Of a stretch of 64,000 nucleotides of DNA, positions 8,589-18,101 are shown in pieces. The translations under genes were made by a program, and so were the position numbers. Positions within the stretch are counted from its first letter, which is position 1. Every line of letters begins with the position of its first letter. The DNA comes from CAXXOK01 sp963675365. GTDB taxonomy: Bacteria; Bacillota; Clostridia; Christensenellales; Aristaeellaceae. The notes below the pieces were generated by a model. The model searched no databases. It saw only the letters and a program-made list of their open reading frames with translations, and was not told where the DNA came from. Where the stretch lies: contig CAXXVA010000002.1 in NCBI GenBank assembly GCA_963675365.2, positions 310,001 to 374,000 of the forward strand, read 5' to 3'.

Positions 8589-10853
8589 TCAGGGCAGAAT
8601 GATTTCCGCCTGGTCCGGCTTAAGCGTTGCGCGGGTTTCCCCGCCGTCGTGCAGGACCACGGTTATGCCGTAATGCTTGCCTTCAACGGTGAGGGTCACT
8701 TTGCCGTTTTGCTTGTGCATCAAAGCGGACAAGGTGCGCTTGCCCTTGCTGTCGCACAGGTCGAATTGTACGGGCTCGCCCTCTGCGGGGTGGTACAGGT
8801 GCAGTTCCAACCCGTCCAGATAATCGTAATCCACCTGCTCCTCGCTGCTGCCCATCGGCAGAATGCTGTTGTCACGCACATAAAGCGGCAGGCTGGACAG
8901 CTCGTAGGTCTCGCGCTGCCACGCGCCGCCCTGCCTGGTTTCTCCTGTGAGCAGATGTGCCCATGTGCCCTCCGGCAGGTAGTAGTCCGCCTGGCCGTCC
9001 CTGCGGAACACCGGCGCGACCAGAATGTTATTGCCGAGCATATACTGGCGGTCCAGCGCCGCGCAGGCGGGATCGCCGAAGAATTCCATAGCCATCGCGC
9101 GCATGACGGGTACGCCGGTCTGGTGGGCGTGTACGGCGTGCGCGAACAGGTAGGGCATCAGGCGGCACTTGAGCTTGGAAAAATCCTTTACGGCTTTGAC
9201 CGCCTGGTCGCCGAACAGCCACGGCACGCGGTAGCTGGTGGAGCCGTGCAGCCGCGAATGGCTGGATAAAAGCCCGAACTGCGCCCAGCGCACGTACACA
9301 TCTTCCGTGGCGGTGTCCTCAAAGCCGGAGATATCGTGGCTCCAGAACGAAAACCCGCTCATGCAAAGCGATAGCCCCGCGCGCAAGGATTCGGCCATGC
9401 TTGCGTAGGTGGAGGAGCAGTCTCCGCCCCAGTGTACGGGGTACTGCTGGCCGCCCGCGGTGGCGCTGCGGGCAAACAGGCAGGCCTCGCCCTCGCCGCG
9501 TTCGCGCTCCAAAAGGTCAAACACGGTCTTGTTATACAGCTGTGTATAGTAATTGTGCATCAGCACCGGATCGCTGCCGTCGAAATACGTGCAGTCGGTG
9601 GGGATGCGCTCGCCGAAATCGGTCTTGAAGCTGTCCACGCCCATATCCAGAAGCGCTTTGAGCTTCTGCTGATACCAGGCGCACGCGTCCGGGTTGGTAA
9701 AGTCCACGATCGCCATGCCGGCCTGCCACATGTCCCACTGCCACACGTCGCCGTTCTCGCGCTTGAGGAAATAGCCCTTGTCGCGTCCTTCCCGGAACAG
9801 CGGGGACTTCTGCCCGATGTAGGGGTTGATCCATACGCAGGTCTTGAGCCCCTTATCGTGCAGGCGCTTGATCATGCCCTCGGGATCGGGGAAGCCCTGC
9901 CTGTCCCAGTCGAAATTGCACCATTCGTAGGCCTTCATCCAGAAGCAGTCGAAGTGGAACACCCGCAGGGGGATATCCCGCTCTGCCATGCCGTCGACAA
10001 ACTGGTTGATGGTTTCCTCGTTGTAATCGGTGGTGAACGAGGTCGTCAGCCACAGCCCGAAGCTCCATGCGGGCGGCAGCGCCGGGCGGCCGGTGAGCGC
10101 GGTGTAGCGCGACAGTACGGTTTTCATGTCGCCGCCGCCGATAATCATCAGTTCCAGGCTGTGTCCCGGCAGGGAGACCTGCGCGCTTTCCACGGCTTCG
10201 GAGCACAGCTCGAAGCTTGCCTTGCCTGTGGAGTTGACGAACACGCCGTACCCTTTGCTGGTCAGATAGAACGGAATGTTTTTATATGCCAGCTCGGAGG
10301 ACGTCCCTCCGTCCTCGTTCCAGATATCCACGGTCTGGCCGTTTTTCACAAACGGGGTAAAGCGCTCGCCCAGGCCGTAGAGGGTCTCGCCGACGTCCAC
10401 GTCGAGCTTGGCGCGCATATACCATCCGTCCGGCGTCTTGGCGCAGCCCAGGTGGCGGCTGCCAAAGCCTGTCAGCTCCCGCCCGTCCTCCAAAAAGCGC
10501 AGGCTGAAGGTTTTGCGCGTAACGATAGCTTTGAGCGTTCCCGACGAGATGGTGATCGTGTCGCCGTCCTCGTCCACGGAAACCTGTCCTCCGTCAACAT
10601 TGAGCGTGAAGCGCGGCTCTTTGCGGCTGACGCCCTCGTAATTGGTCACTTTGACCGATAAAATGCCCTCGCGCGGCGCGCCGAAGCGCAGCGTCAGCAT
10701 CGGCCCGGTCAGGGTCATGCCGCGGTTTAACACGGCGTTGTACGAGCAATACACGGCGTACTCGCCGTCCTCCCAGCGTACGTCCTGCACCTGCGCGCAG
10801 TTGAAAAGTTCCACTCCGGGTTTGGTCAGCCAGAATCCGTCCGTGAATTTCAT
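8589..10853 (-). CDS. yicI: GH31 alpha-xylosidase (YicI type)
   Basis: This 754-residue protein is close to the ~770 of E. coli YicI and aligns in order. It has an N-terminal beta-sandwich (MKFTDGFWLTKPGVELF), a GH31 barrel, and C-terminal sandwich domains (GTWAHLLTGE, LPLYVRDNSILPMG). The catalytic nucleophile is the Asp in SFKTDFGERIP and the acid/base is the Asp in FWSHDISGFED, as in YicI. It would release alpha-1,6-xylose from xyloglucan-type oligosaccharides in the cytoplasm; there is no signal peptide. Its ATG overlaps the stop of the AraC regulator by 4 nt, making a regulator-enzyme operon. Confidence 0.93.
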   Translation of the reverse strand: MKFTDGFWLTKPGVELFNCAQVQDVRWEDGEYAVYCSYNAVLNRGMTLTGPMLTLRFGAPREGILSVKVTNYEGVSRKEPRFTLNVDGGQVSVDEDGDTITISSGTLKAIVTRKTFSLRFLEDGRELTGFGSRHLGCAKTPDGWYMRAKLDVDVGETLYGLGERFTPFVKNGQTVDIWNEDGGTSSELAYKNIPFYLTSKGYGVFVNSTGKASFELCSEAVESAQVSLPGHSLELMIIGGGDMKTVLSRYTALTGRPALPPAWSFGLWLTTSFTTDYNEETINQFVDGMAERDIPLRVFHFDCFWMKAYEWCNFDWDRQGFPDPEGMIKRLHDKGLKTCVWINPYIGQKSPLFREGRDKGYFLKRENGDVWQWDMWQAGMAIVDFTNPDACAWYQQKLKALLDMGVDSFKTDFGERIPTDCTYFDGSDPVLMHNYYTQLYNKTVFDLLERERGEGEACLFARSATAGGQQYPVHWGGDCSSTYASMAESLRAGLSLCMSGFSFWSHDISGFEDTATEDVYVRWAQFGLLSSHSRLHGSTSYRVPWLFGDQAVKAVKDFSKLKCRLMPYLFAHAVHAHQTGVPVMRAMAMEFFGDPACAALDRQYMLGNNILVAPVFRRDGQADYYLPEGTWAHLLTGETRQGGAWQRETYELSSLPLYVRDNSILPMGSSEEQVDYDYLDGLELHLYHPAEGEPVQFDLCDSKGKRTLSALMHKQNGKVTLTVEGKHYGITVVLHDGGETRATLKPDQAEIILP

Positions 10854-11728
10854 ACGATTGCCCTCACTTTATCATGCGGCGTTTGCCGGGTAAAAATACT
10901 TGGCGTGACGCCCTTGTGCGTGCTGAATACGCGGATGAAGTAGGAGATATTGTTAAACCCGCAGGACATGGCGACCTCGGATACGGTTCTCTCCGAGGTG
11001 GACAGCATCTCGCAGGCGCACTCGATGCGGTAATAGTTTAGGTACTGGATGGGCGTTTTGCCCATCATCTCGCGGAAATACCGGCAGAAATAGCGCTTGT
11101 TCATGTGCGCGCTCGCCGCCATGTCGTCCAGCGTAATTTCCTCGTGGTAATGGTTGCGGATCAGATTGAGCACATCCTTGATGCGGGCCATGCGGCGCAG
11201 TTCGGCCTCCTGCGGCTTGAGGGCGCGGCGTACGACGTGGTCTTCAAGCAGCGCGCCCACGAACGAAAAGACCGCGCCGAGGGTAAAATAGGGCGCGTTG
11301 TCCGAGCCTGTGGTAAAGGAGGAAAACAGCGCGTCGCCTGCCTGCGAAAGCCGCGCACCGGGTTCCCGGATGTGCTCGGTAAACTGCGACTGCCCAAACA
11401 GCACAGGCTGGAGAAGCTTTTGGCAAAGCGGATTGAGCTCCGCAACGGCGTGCAGGCTGAACACGATGCACTCGTAATGGCAGTGCTGCGGAATACCGCC
11501 GTGCAGCGCACCGTCCTGCACGATAAAGTAATTCCCCTCGCGCCCCGTATACTGGTGCCCGTTGATCTTAAACTGGAGCGTGCCTTTGTTAATCCGGATG
11601 ATCTCATACTCCGGATGCCAGTGGTCCACCATAATATAACGCGGATGCGCGGGTGTGACGTGATAATACCCGAATGGAAAATCAAACGTTCCGTGCACGC
11701 GGCTTTCCCGTTGCTCCAAATACTTCAT
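10850..11728 (-). CDS. AraC-family regulator of the GH31 operon
   Basis: This 292-residue protein has an N-terminal cupin-like sugar-sensing domain (DHWHPEYEIIRINKGTLQFKI) and a C-terminal pair of helix-turn-helix motifs (ITLDDMAASAHMNKRYFCRYF, then VSEVAMSCGFNNISYFIRVF). That is the usual AraC/XylS order. It is the promoter-proximal gene of the unit with yicI (4-nt overlap) and diverges from fucI, so it may control both directions. A minus promoter with TTTACA (11795-11790) and TATAGT (11771-11766) lies upstream. Confidence 0.9.
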   Translation of the reverse strand: MKYLEQRESRVHGTFDFPFGYYHVTPAHPRYIMVDHWHPEYEIIRINKGTLQFKINGHQYTGREGNYFIVQDGALHGGIPQHCHYECIVFSLHAVAELNPLCQKLLQPVLFGQSQFTEHIREPGARLSQAGDALFSSFTTGSDNAPYFTLGAVFSFVGALLEDHVVRRALKPQEAELRRMARIKDVLNLIRNHYHEEITLDDMAASAHMNKRYFCRYFREMMGKTPIQYLNYYRIECACEMLSTSERTVSEVAMSCGFNNISYFIRVFSTHKGVTPSIFTRQTPHDKVRAIV

Positions 11729-11765
11729 ACGGCTCCAATAAGTGAATATTCTACTAGGTTTCCTT

Positions 11766-11819
11766 ACTATATCACAAGAAAATTCAGTTTGTAAAGAACT
11801 ATACTGTTACTGGTATAAA
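11766..11819. promoter_or_regulatory. Face-to-face overlapping promoters, AraC gene / fucI
   Basis: The minus promoter for the AraC gene (TTTACA 11795-11790, TATAGT 11771-11766, 18-bp spacer) and a plus promoter for fucI (TTGTAA 11789-11794, TATAAA 11814-11819, 19-bp spacer) share the same -35 bases. The two directions should compete, which fits control by one regulator. The fucI promoter is the weaker call. Confidence 0.45.
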
Positions 11820-11839
11820 AGCATAATTTGGAGATGACT

Positions 11840-13633
11840 ATGAACGATACGCGATTTATCGGCGCATATCCCGTGATTGGCATCCGGCCCGCGATCGACG
11901 CGCGGCGCGGCAGCCTGGACGTACGCGGCAGCCTGGAAACCCAGACCATGAACATGGCCAAAGCCGCAGCAGGCCTGATTGGCGAAACGCTGCGCTACCC
12001 GGACGGAACGCCCGTGCAGGTGGTAATCGCCGATACCACCATCGGGCGCGTGCCCGAGGCCGCCGCCTGTCATGAGAAATTCAGAAAACTCGGCGTGGAT
12101 ATCACCATTACGGTCACCCCGTGCTGGTGCTACGGCGCCGAGACCATGGATTCCGACCCCATGACCATCAAGGCCGTGTGGGGCTTCAACGGCACGGAGC
12201 GCCCCGGTGCGGTGTACCTGGCAAGCGTGCTGGCCACCCACGCGCAAAAGGGCCTGCCGGCCTTTGGCATCTACGGCAAAGACGTGCAGGACGCCGACGA
12301 TACCGATATCCCCGCCGACGTGCGGGAGATGCTTTTGCGCTTTGCGCGCGCGGCGATCGCCGCGGCGGCCATGCGCGGGAAAAGCTACTTGCAGATCGGT
12401 TCGGTATGCATGGGCATCGGCGGTTCGATCATCGACCCGAACTTCATCGAGGAATACCTTGGCATGCGTGTGGAAAGCGTGGACATGGTTGAAATCATCC
12501 GCCGCATGACCGAAAACATCTACGACAAGGCGGAGTTCGACCGCGCCATGGCGTGGACGAAACGGCACTGCAGGGAAGGCTTTGACAAAAACCCCGAAGC
12601 CGTGCAGAAATCCAGACAGCAGAAGGACGCCGACTGGGAGTTCGTCGTCAAGATGATGTGCATCGTCAAGGACCTGATGTCCGGCAATCAAAACCTGCCC
12701 AAAGGCTGCGAGGAAGAAGCGCTTGGGCATAACGCCATCGCCGCGGGCTTCCAGGGCCAGCGCCAGTGGACGGACTTTTACCCCAACGCCGATTTTTCCG
12801 AAGCGCTGCTCAATACCTCGTTTGACTGGAACGGCGCGCGGGAGCCCTATATCCTCGCGACTGAAAACGACGTGCTCAACGGCCTGGGGATGCTGTTTGG
12901 CAAGCTTTTGACGCACACGCCGCAGATCTTCTCCGACGTCCGCACCTACTGGAGCCCCGATGCCGTGAAGAAAGCAACGGGCTTTGATCTGTCCGGCAGG
13001 GCGAAGGAATCGGGCGGCATCATCCACCTGATCAACTCCGGCGCGTCCTGCCTGGACGCCAGCGGCGTATCCGCCGATTCGGCGGGCAAACCCTGCATCA
13101 AGCCCTGGTACGAGGTGCGGGACAAGGACATCGACGCGATGCTCTCCGCGACCGAGTGGTGCGCGGCGGACCAGGGGTACTTCCGCGGCGGCGGCTACTC
13201 CAGCCGATTTGAAACCAGGGCGGAAATGCCCGTGACCATGATGCGCCTGAACCTCGTCAAGGGCGTCGGCCCCGTGGTGCAGATCGCCGAGGGCTACACC
13301 GTGAAGCTGCCCGACGATGTTTCCGACGCGCTTTGGAAGCGCACGGACTACACCTGGCCGTGCACCTGGTTTGCGCCCAGGGTGACGGGCGAGGGGAACT
13401 TTACATCCGCGTATACGATGATGCGCGCCTGGGGCGCCAACCACGGCGCGATCAGCTACGGGCATATCGGCGCGGATCTGATTACGCTTTGCAGCATGCT
13501 GCGCATCCCCGTGAGCATGCACAACGTGCCGGAGGAAGACATTTTCCGTCCCGCGTCGTGGAACGCCTTCGGCATGGACAAAGAAGGCGCCGATTACCGC
13601 GCCTGCGCCGCCTACGGACCGCTGTTCAAATAG
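11840..13633 (+). CDS. fucI: L-fucose isomerase
   Basis: This 597-residue protein matches E. coli FucI (591) along its full length. Landmarks are IGIRPAIDARRGS, the block ETQTMNMAKAAAGL, ITVTPCWCYGAETMD, KAVWGFNGTERPGAVYLA, DVQDADDTDIPADV, AAGFQGQRQWTDFYPN, FDWNGAREPYILATEND, DVRTYWSP and HLINSGASCLD. The Mn-binding Glu (ATEND), Asp and His residues of the family are present. It interconverts L-fucose and L-fuculose, and also D-arabinose/D-ribulose. The ATG at 11840 is chosen because GGAG lies 6 nt upstream; an in-frame TTG at 11828 would bury that site. No fucK or fucA is adjacent. The GH43 gene follows after a terminator. Confidence 0.95.
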   Translation: MNDTRFIGAYPVIGIRPAIDARRGSLDVRGSLETQTMNMAKAAAGLIGETLRYPDGTPVQVVIADTTIGRVPEAAACHEKFRKLGVDITITVTPCWCYGAETMDSDPMTIKAVWGFNGTERPGAVYLASVLATHAQKGLPAFGIYGKDVQDADDTDIPADVREMLLRFARAAIAAAAMRGKSYLQIGSVCMGIGGSIIDPNFIEEYLGMRVESVDMVEIIRRMTENIYDKAEFDRAMAWTKRHCREGFDKNPEAVQKSRQQKDADWEFVVKMMCIVKDLMSGNQNLPKGCEEEALGHNAIAAGFQGQRQWTDFYPNADFSEALLNTSFDWNGAREPYILATENDVLNGLGMLFGKLLTHTPQIFSDVRTYWSPDAVKKATGFDLSGRAKESGGIIHLINSGASCLDASGVSADSAGKPCIKPWYEVRDKDIDAMLSATEWCAADQGYFRGGGYSSRFETRAEMPVTMMRLNLVKGVGPVVQIAEGYTVKLPDDVSDALWKRTDYTWPCTWFAPRVTGEGNFTSAYTMMRAWGANHGAISYGHIGADLITLCSMLRIPVSMHNVPEEDIFRPASWNAFGMDKEGADYRACAAYGPLFK

Positions 13634-13661
13634 AAGAAAGCAGATCTTCCCCAGTCAACGG

Positions 13662-13689
13662 AAACGGCCTTCACCGGCCGTTTTCTTTT
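13662..13689 (+). terminator. Terminator of fucI
   Basis: A GC-rich stem AAACGGCC/GGCCGTTT with a 6-nt loop is followed by TTTTCTTTT, about 30 nt after the fucI stop. Confidence 0.8.
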
Positions 13690-13754
13690 GCCTGCGCGGC
13701 GTGGTATACTAATGCCAAACACATGGGCAAAGTGAACCCGAAAGGACTGCGCAT

Positions 13755-15158
13755 ATGAAAAAACAGGCTTTCAACCCGTATCTCCCCTCCTGGGAATATA
13801 TCCCCGACGGCGAACCTTATGTGTTCGGCGACCGGGTGTACGTGTACGGTTCGCACGACTACTTTAACGGCTATGTGTACTGCATGGGCGATTACGTGTG
13901 CTGGTCGGCTCCGGCGGAAGACCTGAGCGACTGGCGCTACGAGGGCGTGATCTTTCCAAAGACCGCCGATCCTATCAACGCCGACAGCAAGATGAACCTG
14001 TACGCGCCGGACGTGACCGTGGGGCCGGACGGGCGGTATTACCTGTACTATGTGTACGATAAAGCCAAGATCGTCTCCGTCGCCGTGTGCGATACGCCCG
14101 CGGGGCTGTATCAATTCCTCGGCTATGTGCACTATCCGGACGGCACCCGCCTAGGCGAACGCGAGGGCGACGAGCCGCAGTTCGATCCCGGCCTGCTTAC
14201 CGAAGGGGACGTCACCTACCTGTACACCGGCTTTGCCGGGCCGGAGGATAAAACCCGGCACGGCTCGATGGTGACGGTGATTGACCGGGACATGCTTACT
14301 ATCAAAGAAGAACCCAAATTCATCGTACCTGGCGGCGTATACGCGCCGGGAACGAGCTTCAGGGAGCATCCGTTCTTTGAGGCGTCCTCCATCCGCAAGG
14401 TGAACGGAAAGTATTACTTCGTGTATTCCTCGTCGGCGATGCACGAGCTGTGCTACGCCGTGAGCGATAACCCAACGAGCGGCTTCCGCTTTGGCGGCGT
14501 GCTGGTCTCAAACAACGATATGCATATCGATACCTACAAGCCTGCGGATAAGCCCGTCGCCTACGGCGGCAACAACCACGGCAGCATCATCGAGATCAGG
14601 GGACAGTGGTACATCTTCTACCACCGCCATACCAACGGCACCTTTTTCAGCCGCCAGGTCTGCGCCGAGCCGATCACGGTGCTGCCCGACGGCTCCATAC
14701 CCCAGGCGGAGATTACCTCCTGCGGGCTGAACGGCGGCCCGCTCAAGGGCGAGGGCGAGTACCCCGCCTATATTGTCTGCCACCTGTTCACCGGGAAGGA
14801 CCAGCCCATGTCTGGGCTGCCGGGCTTTCCCAAAATCACGCAGGACGGGCGCGACGGCGACGAGGTGGACGGGCATATTGCCGGCATTCAGGACGGAACG
14901 ACGATCGGGTTCAAGTCTTTCGACTGCAAGGGCGTCACCCGCGTCGCGGTGACGATCCGCGCCTATTGCAGGGGCGCGTTCGACGTCAAAACCGCCTGGG
15001 ACGGCGAGCCGCTGGGCTCCATTCCGGTCCGGTCGGCCAACATATGGGAAGTTTTCCATGCCGATATCAGTATCCCCGACGGCGTTCATTCCCTGTACTT
15101 TGCCTATCGCGGCACCGGCGCCCCGCACCTGAAATCCTTCACGCTGGAAACGGAGTAA
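13755..15158 (+). CDS. GH43-family glycosidase with C-terminal carbohydrate-binding-like domain
   Basis: This 467-residue protein has the five-bladed GH43 propeller at residues about 1-330. The catalytic Asp lies in NPYLPSWEYIPDGEP, the pKa-tuning Asp in MNLYAPDVTVGPDG, and the catalytic Glu in PFFEASSIRKVNGKYY. Family traits GNNHGSIIEIRGQWYIFYHR are also present. The last ~110 residues are a beta-rich domain (HIAGIQDGTTIGFKSFDCKG) resembling a CBM6-type module. There is no signal peptide, so it is likely cytoplasmic and acts on imported arabinose- or xylose-containing oligosaccharides. AAAGGA lies before ATG 13755. It has its own terminator downstream. Confidence 0.88.
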   Translation: MKKQAFNPYLPSWEYIPDGEPYVFGDRVYVYGSHDYFNGYVYCMGDYVCWSAPAEDLSDWRYEGVIFPKTADPINADSKMNLYAPDVTVGPDGRYYLYYVYDKAKIVSVAVCDTPAGLYQFLGYVHYPDGTRLGEREGDEPQFDPGLLTEGDVTYLYTGFAGPEDKTRHGSMVTVIDRDMLTIKEEPKFIVPGGVYAPGTSFREHPFFEASSIRKVNGKYYFVYSSSAMHELCYAVSDNPTSGFRFGGVLVSNNDMHIDTYKPADKPVAYGGNNHGSIIEIRGQWYIFYHRHTNGTFFSRQVCAEPITVLPDGSIPQAEITSCGLNGGPLKGEGEYPAYIVCHLFTGKDQPMSGLPGFPKITQDGRDGDEVDGHIAGIQDGTTIGFKSFDCKGVTRVAVTIRAYCRGAFDVKTAWDGEPLGSIPVRSANIWEVFHADISIPDGVHSLYFAYRGTGAPHLKSFTLETE

Positions 15159-15163
15159 ACGGA

Positions 15164-15197
15164 AAAGCCGCCCGGTGGGCGGTTTTTCCGTTTTTTT
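15164..15197 (+). terminator. Terminator of the GH43 gene
   Basis: The stem GCCGCCC/GGGCGGT is followed by TTTTTCCGTTTTTTT immediately after the GH43 stop. Confidence 0.8.
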
Positions 15198-15206
15198 GTC
15201 CATTTG

Positions 15207-15235
15207 TTGAATAAGCGCCAAAAACCGTATATACT
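15207..15235 (+). promoter_or_regulatory. Promoter of the sensor diguanylate cyclase gene
   Basis: TTGAAT (15207-15212) and TATACT (15230-15235) are separated by exactly 17 bp. The leader before ATG 15294 would be about 50 nt. Confidence 0.6.
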
Positions 15236-15293
15236 GTAAGTAGTGAGATTCAATAATCTGTAGACGGACGCGCAGCGGGAAAAGGTGACGCCG

Positions 15294-16886
15294 ATGTTTA
15301 TTCAAATGCTTCTCAAAGAAAAACGAATCGCACAGCTGTTCACGCTCCTCATCTTTCTGGTGATGGCGTTTGTTTTTCTCGTCGTTACATACGTACTGCA
15401 GGTCAACGAGGACAGGATCATCCGCAGCGAAGTTGAAATCACCGAGTACGATTTGGTGCAGCTGGAAAAATCTACGATCGCGAACAAAATCCAAAGACGC
15501 GCGTCCGATGTCCTGTTTGTCGTTGACAGCCTGTATCTTAGCGGCGAAATGCTATCGGGTTTTAACGAGATCGAGCGTCCGTGGATCGCGTTTTCCGACC
15601 GGTATCAGATTTATGACCAAATCCGCTATATCGACAGCAGCGGCCAGGAGAAAATCCGCATCAATTATAGTCCGGACGGCGCATATGCCGTCGGGCAGGA
15701 AGGCCTGCAGAACAAAGCGGACCGTTACTATTTTACTAGCGCGCTGACGCTGCGCAAGAACGATATCTTTATCTCCAAGCTGGATTTAAACGTCGAAAAC
15801 GGGCAGATTGAAGACCCTGTCAAACCGACGATCCGGCTGGCGACGCCGTTTTTCTGGGAAGGTGCGCTGGCAGGCGTCATCGTGCTCAACTACAACGCCG
15901 ACGATATGCTCGCGCAGGTGCGCGCGATCGCCGACGCGAGTCGGGGCGAGGTGTACCTGCTCAATGTCGGCGGCTACTGGCTGTACAACAGCGCGGACAG
16001 CCAAACAGAATGGGCCTTTATGTATGAGGGCCGCGAGGACGAGAGCTTTGCCCATGCGTTCCCAGTGGAATGGGAAGCGATCACCGCCGGCGGAGACGGG
16101 GTTTTAATCACCGAAAACGGCGTCTTTACCTTTGCCGTTGTGATGCCGGAGGCAGAGATTACTGGCAACAGTGAAAATGCCCTGTTGTTCGATCAAGAAG
16201 ATTCATACTATATCATATCCTATATCCCTGGCGACACAGCGATAGGGCTGTTGTTTGCGCAAAACCTGTGGACGATACTCGGGCGCGTGGTGACACAGTA
16301 CCTGTCCATCTATTTCCTGATGACGGGTATCGCGTTCGTGCTGGCGGCGTTCGTGGCTGTGAGCCGGGCGCAGAAGAAGGAAATCAAGTATTTTTCGGAA
16401 TTCGACGCGCTGACCGGCGTATACAACCGCCGCGCGGGATACCGGAAGTTGAACGAGCTGAAAAAGCAATCCTCCGACAGGGGATATCAAATCGCGATTT
16501 GCTTTATCGACGTAAACGGTCTTAAGGAGGTCAACGATAGCCTGGGGCACGATACGGGCGACGAGTTGATCCAAAGCGTTGCCTCGGTGATCCGCGACAG
16601 CGTTCGCGGCAACGACTTCGTTTCGCGTTTTGGCGGCGATGAATTCCTGATTGTGTTCGACCGCCTAGAGGAATCCGGCGCGGAAGGGATATGGAAGCGC
16701 ATCACGGACAAGTTTGCAAAAATCAATGCGGAGGAGCAAAGGCCCTACCGCATCAGCGTCAGCCACGGCGTCGGCTTGTTCGTATCCAACGGAGAGGTTT
16801 CGATCGACGGGATCATCGCCCGCGCAGACGAAAAGATGTACGAGGAAAAACGAAAGATCAAAAAAGGCCTTAAGGTGATTCGATAA
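15294..16886 (+). CDS. Transmembrane sensor diguanylate cyclase (Cache-like + GGDEF)
   Basis: This 530-residue protein has a first membrane helix at about residues 10-35 and a ~270-residue extracellular sensor (YDQIRYIDSSGQEKIRINY and IFISKLDLNVENGQ are typical dCache traits). A second helix near residues 340-360 is followed by a GGDEF domain with intact FGGDEF near residue 447. The partner strand is DALTGVYNRRAG. It should make c-di-GMP in response to an external signal. The ATG at 15294 is preferred to the GTG at 15285 because AAAGGTGA is correctly spaced for it. No EAL domain is present. Confidence 0.9.
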   Translation: MFIQMLLKEKRIAQLFTLLIFLVMAFVFLVVTYVLQVNEDRIIRSEVEITEYDLVQLEKSTIANKIQRRASDVLFVVDSLYLSGEMLSGFNEIERPWIAFSDRYQIYDQIRYIDSSGQEKIRINYSPDGAYAVGQEGLQNKADRYYFTSALTLRKNDIFISKLDLNVENGQIEDPVKPTIRLATPFFWEGALAGVIVLNYNADDMLAQVRAIADASRGEVYLLNVGGYWLYNSADSQTEWAFMYEGREDESFAHAFPVEWEAITAGGDGVLITENGVFTFAVVMPEAEITGNSENALLFDQEDSYYIISYIPGDTAIGLLFAQNLWTILGRVVTQYLSIYFLMTGIAFVLAAFVAVSRAQKKEIKYFSEFDALTGVYNRRAGYRKLNELKKQSSDRGYQIAICFIDVNGLKEVNDSLGHDTGDELIQSVASVIRDSVRGNDFVSRFGGDEFLIVFDRLEESGAEGIWKRITDKFAKINAEEQRPYRISVSHGVGLFVSNGEVSIDGIIARADEKMYEEKRKIKKGLKVIR

Positions 16887-16911
16887 ACAGGTTGATATGG
16901 CATTCCATATG

Positions 16912-16947
16912 CAAAAGCGGAGAACGAAAGGACGTTCTCCGCTTTTT
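16912..16947. terminator. Bidirectional terminator between convergent genes
   Basis: AAAAGCGGAGAACG pairs with CGTTCTCCGCTTTT across a 6-nt loop. Runs of A and T flank it on each side, so it can end the diguanylate cyclase gene and the convergent AraC gene. Confidence 0.85.
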
Positions 16948-16957
16948 GGCGCTGCGT

Positions 16958-17968
16958 TTACCTTCGCTTCAGGGACTGCCGCGGGCTCTGCCCCGTCCAG
17001 CGTTTATACGCGTGGTTAAACGCGCTCTGCTCGGAGTACCCAAGCAGAAAGGCGATATCATATAATGGCAGTTTACCCTGGCGCAGGGCTTGGATGGCAA
17101 TGTCCTTTTTGGCGCTTTCCAGAAGGCCGCGGTAGCTTGCGCCCTCGGCATGCAGGCGGCTTTGCAAGGTGCGTACACTCATGGCAAACCGGCGGGCGGC
17201 GGTACCGGCGCTCGTATCCTGTCCGCGAAGTATGCTTTCCCTGATGAATTTGTACACTTGATCCCGCAATTCGCCGTTAACGTCCCGCAGCAGTGCGCCC
17301 GCGTATTCCTCCAAAACCGACAGCAGATTGGCGTCGGACATGGCGATGGGAAGCCGCAGAGTGCTAAAATCCAGCGTAACGCTTGTTTGTTCCCGCTCAA
17401 ATAAAACGGGACAGCGGAAGAAGCTTTCATACTCCGCGGGGTCCGGCGGAGCCGGATAGGCGAAGCGCACGCACGCGGGCCGCGCCTGCCCGGCCGTGAG
17501 TTCGCGGAACATTTCCACGCTGGCCGCGACCGCGGCCTCTACAAATATCCGCTCCGTTTGCCGGTCCAGCGGCAGATCCGCCTGCCATTCCAGCGCCGCG
17601 CCGTCCGCGCCGCGCCGCAGCCGCAGCCGGATGGAATCTGACGCGATATCGTGGTACTGCGCCAGCTTTTCCACCGCCTTGTCCAGCGTTCCGCAATGCG
17701 ACAGGATGGACATTAGCAGCGTGTTGTTGCGGTACGGGCCCGGCCGCTGCGCCAAACGCAGCCCGTTTTGCAGGTTCAGCCGGCTGCTGAGGGCGGATAC
17801 GGTTTCGCATACGGCGTCCACGCTGATGCGTGTATGCGGATCGAACTCCCCGTCGGGCCGCAGGCCGGTTTTGTCAAGAAGCGCGCGCAAAGCCTCCGGC
17901 TGATCTTCAAGATACTGGAGCAGCAGGGACAGGAGCTGTGCCGATACATATCGCTTATGGCTTTGCAT
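16958..17968 (-). CDS. AraC-family regulator with arabinose-binding-type N-terminal domain
   Basis: This 336-residue protein has an N-terminal domain (LRALLDKTGLRPDG, LAQRPGPYRNNTLL) of the OruR/ArgR-like 'Arabinose_bd' class, followed by a C-terminal AraC helix-turn-helix pair (AARRFAMSVRTLQSRL and LYDIAFLLGYSEQSAFNHAYKRW). The ATG at 17968 has GGGAG at good spacing. The longer frame reaching 18637 is rejected because it runs antisense through the promoter and the next gene. A promoter TTGATC-16-TATACT lies at 18030-18003. The target is unknown. Confidence 0.85.
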   Translation of the reverse strand: MQSHKRYVSAQLLSLLLQYLEDQPEALRALLDKTGLRPDGEFDPHTRISVDAVCETVSALSSRLNLQNGLRLAQRPGPYRNNTLLMSILSHCGTLDKAVEKLAQYHDIASDSIRLRLRRGADGAALEWQADLPLDRQTERIFVEAAVAASVEMFRELTAGQARPACVRFAYPAPPDPAEYESFFRCPVLFEREQTSVTLDFSTLRLPIAMSDANLLSVLEEYAGALLRDVNGELRDQVYKFIRESILRGQDTSAGTAARRFAMSVRTLQSRLHAEGASYRGLLESAKKDIAIQALRQGKLPLYDIAFLLGYSEQSAFNHAYKRWTGQSPRQSLKRR

Positions 17969-18002
17969 AAAGGTCTCCCGCATTGGGTTGTTTTGTGAAA
18001 CA

Positions 18003-18030
18003 AGTATATCATCTTTTCGCAAACGATCAA
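18003..18030 (-). promoter_or_regulatory. Promoter of the AraC gene at 16958-17968
   Basis: On the minus strand TTGATC (18030-18025) and TATACT (18008-18003) are 16 bp apart, about 35 nt upstream of the start codon. Confidence 0.5.
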
Positions 18031-18101
18031 AAAATGCGTCGTAACGCGTCAAGCTTTTGTCCGTGGAGCGCGTATACTCCGGGGTAACGGAGGTGTTTTG
18101 G

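Noticed and set aside
11807..13522. 571-codon antisense frame inside fucI
   Set aside because: It is a reverse-frame artefact; fucI itself is certain on the plus strand.
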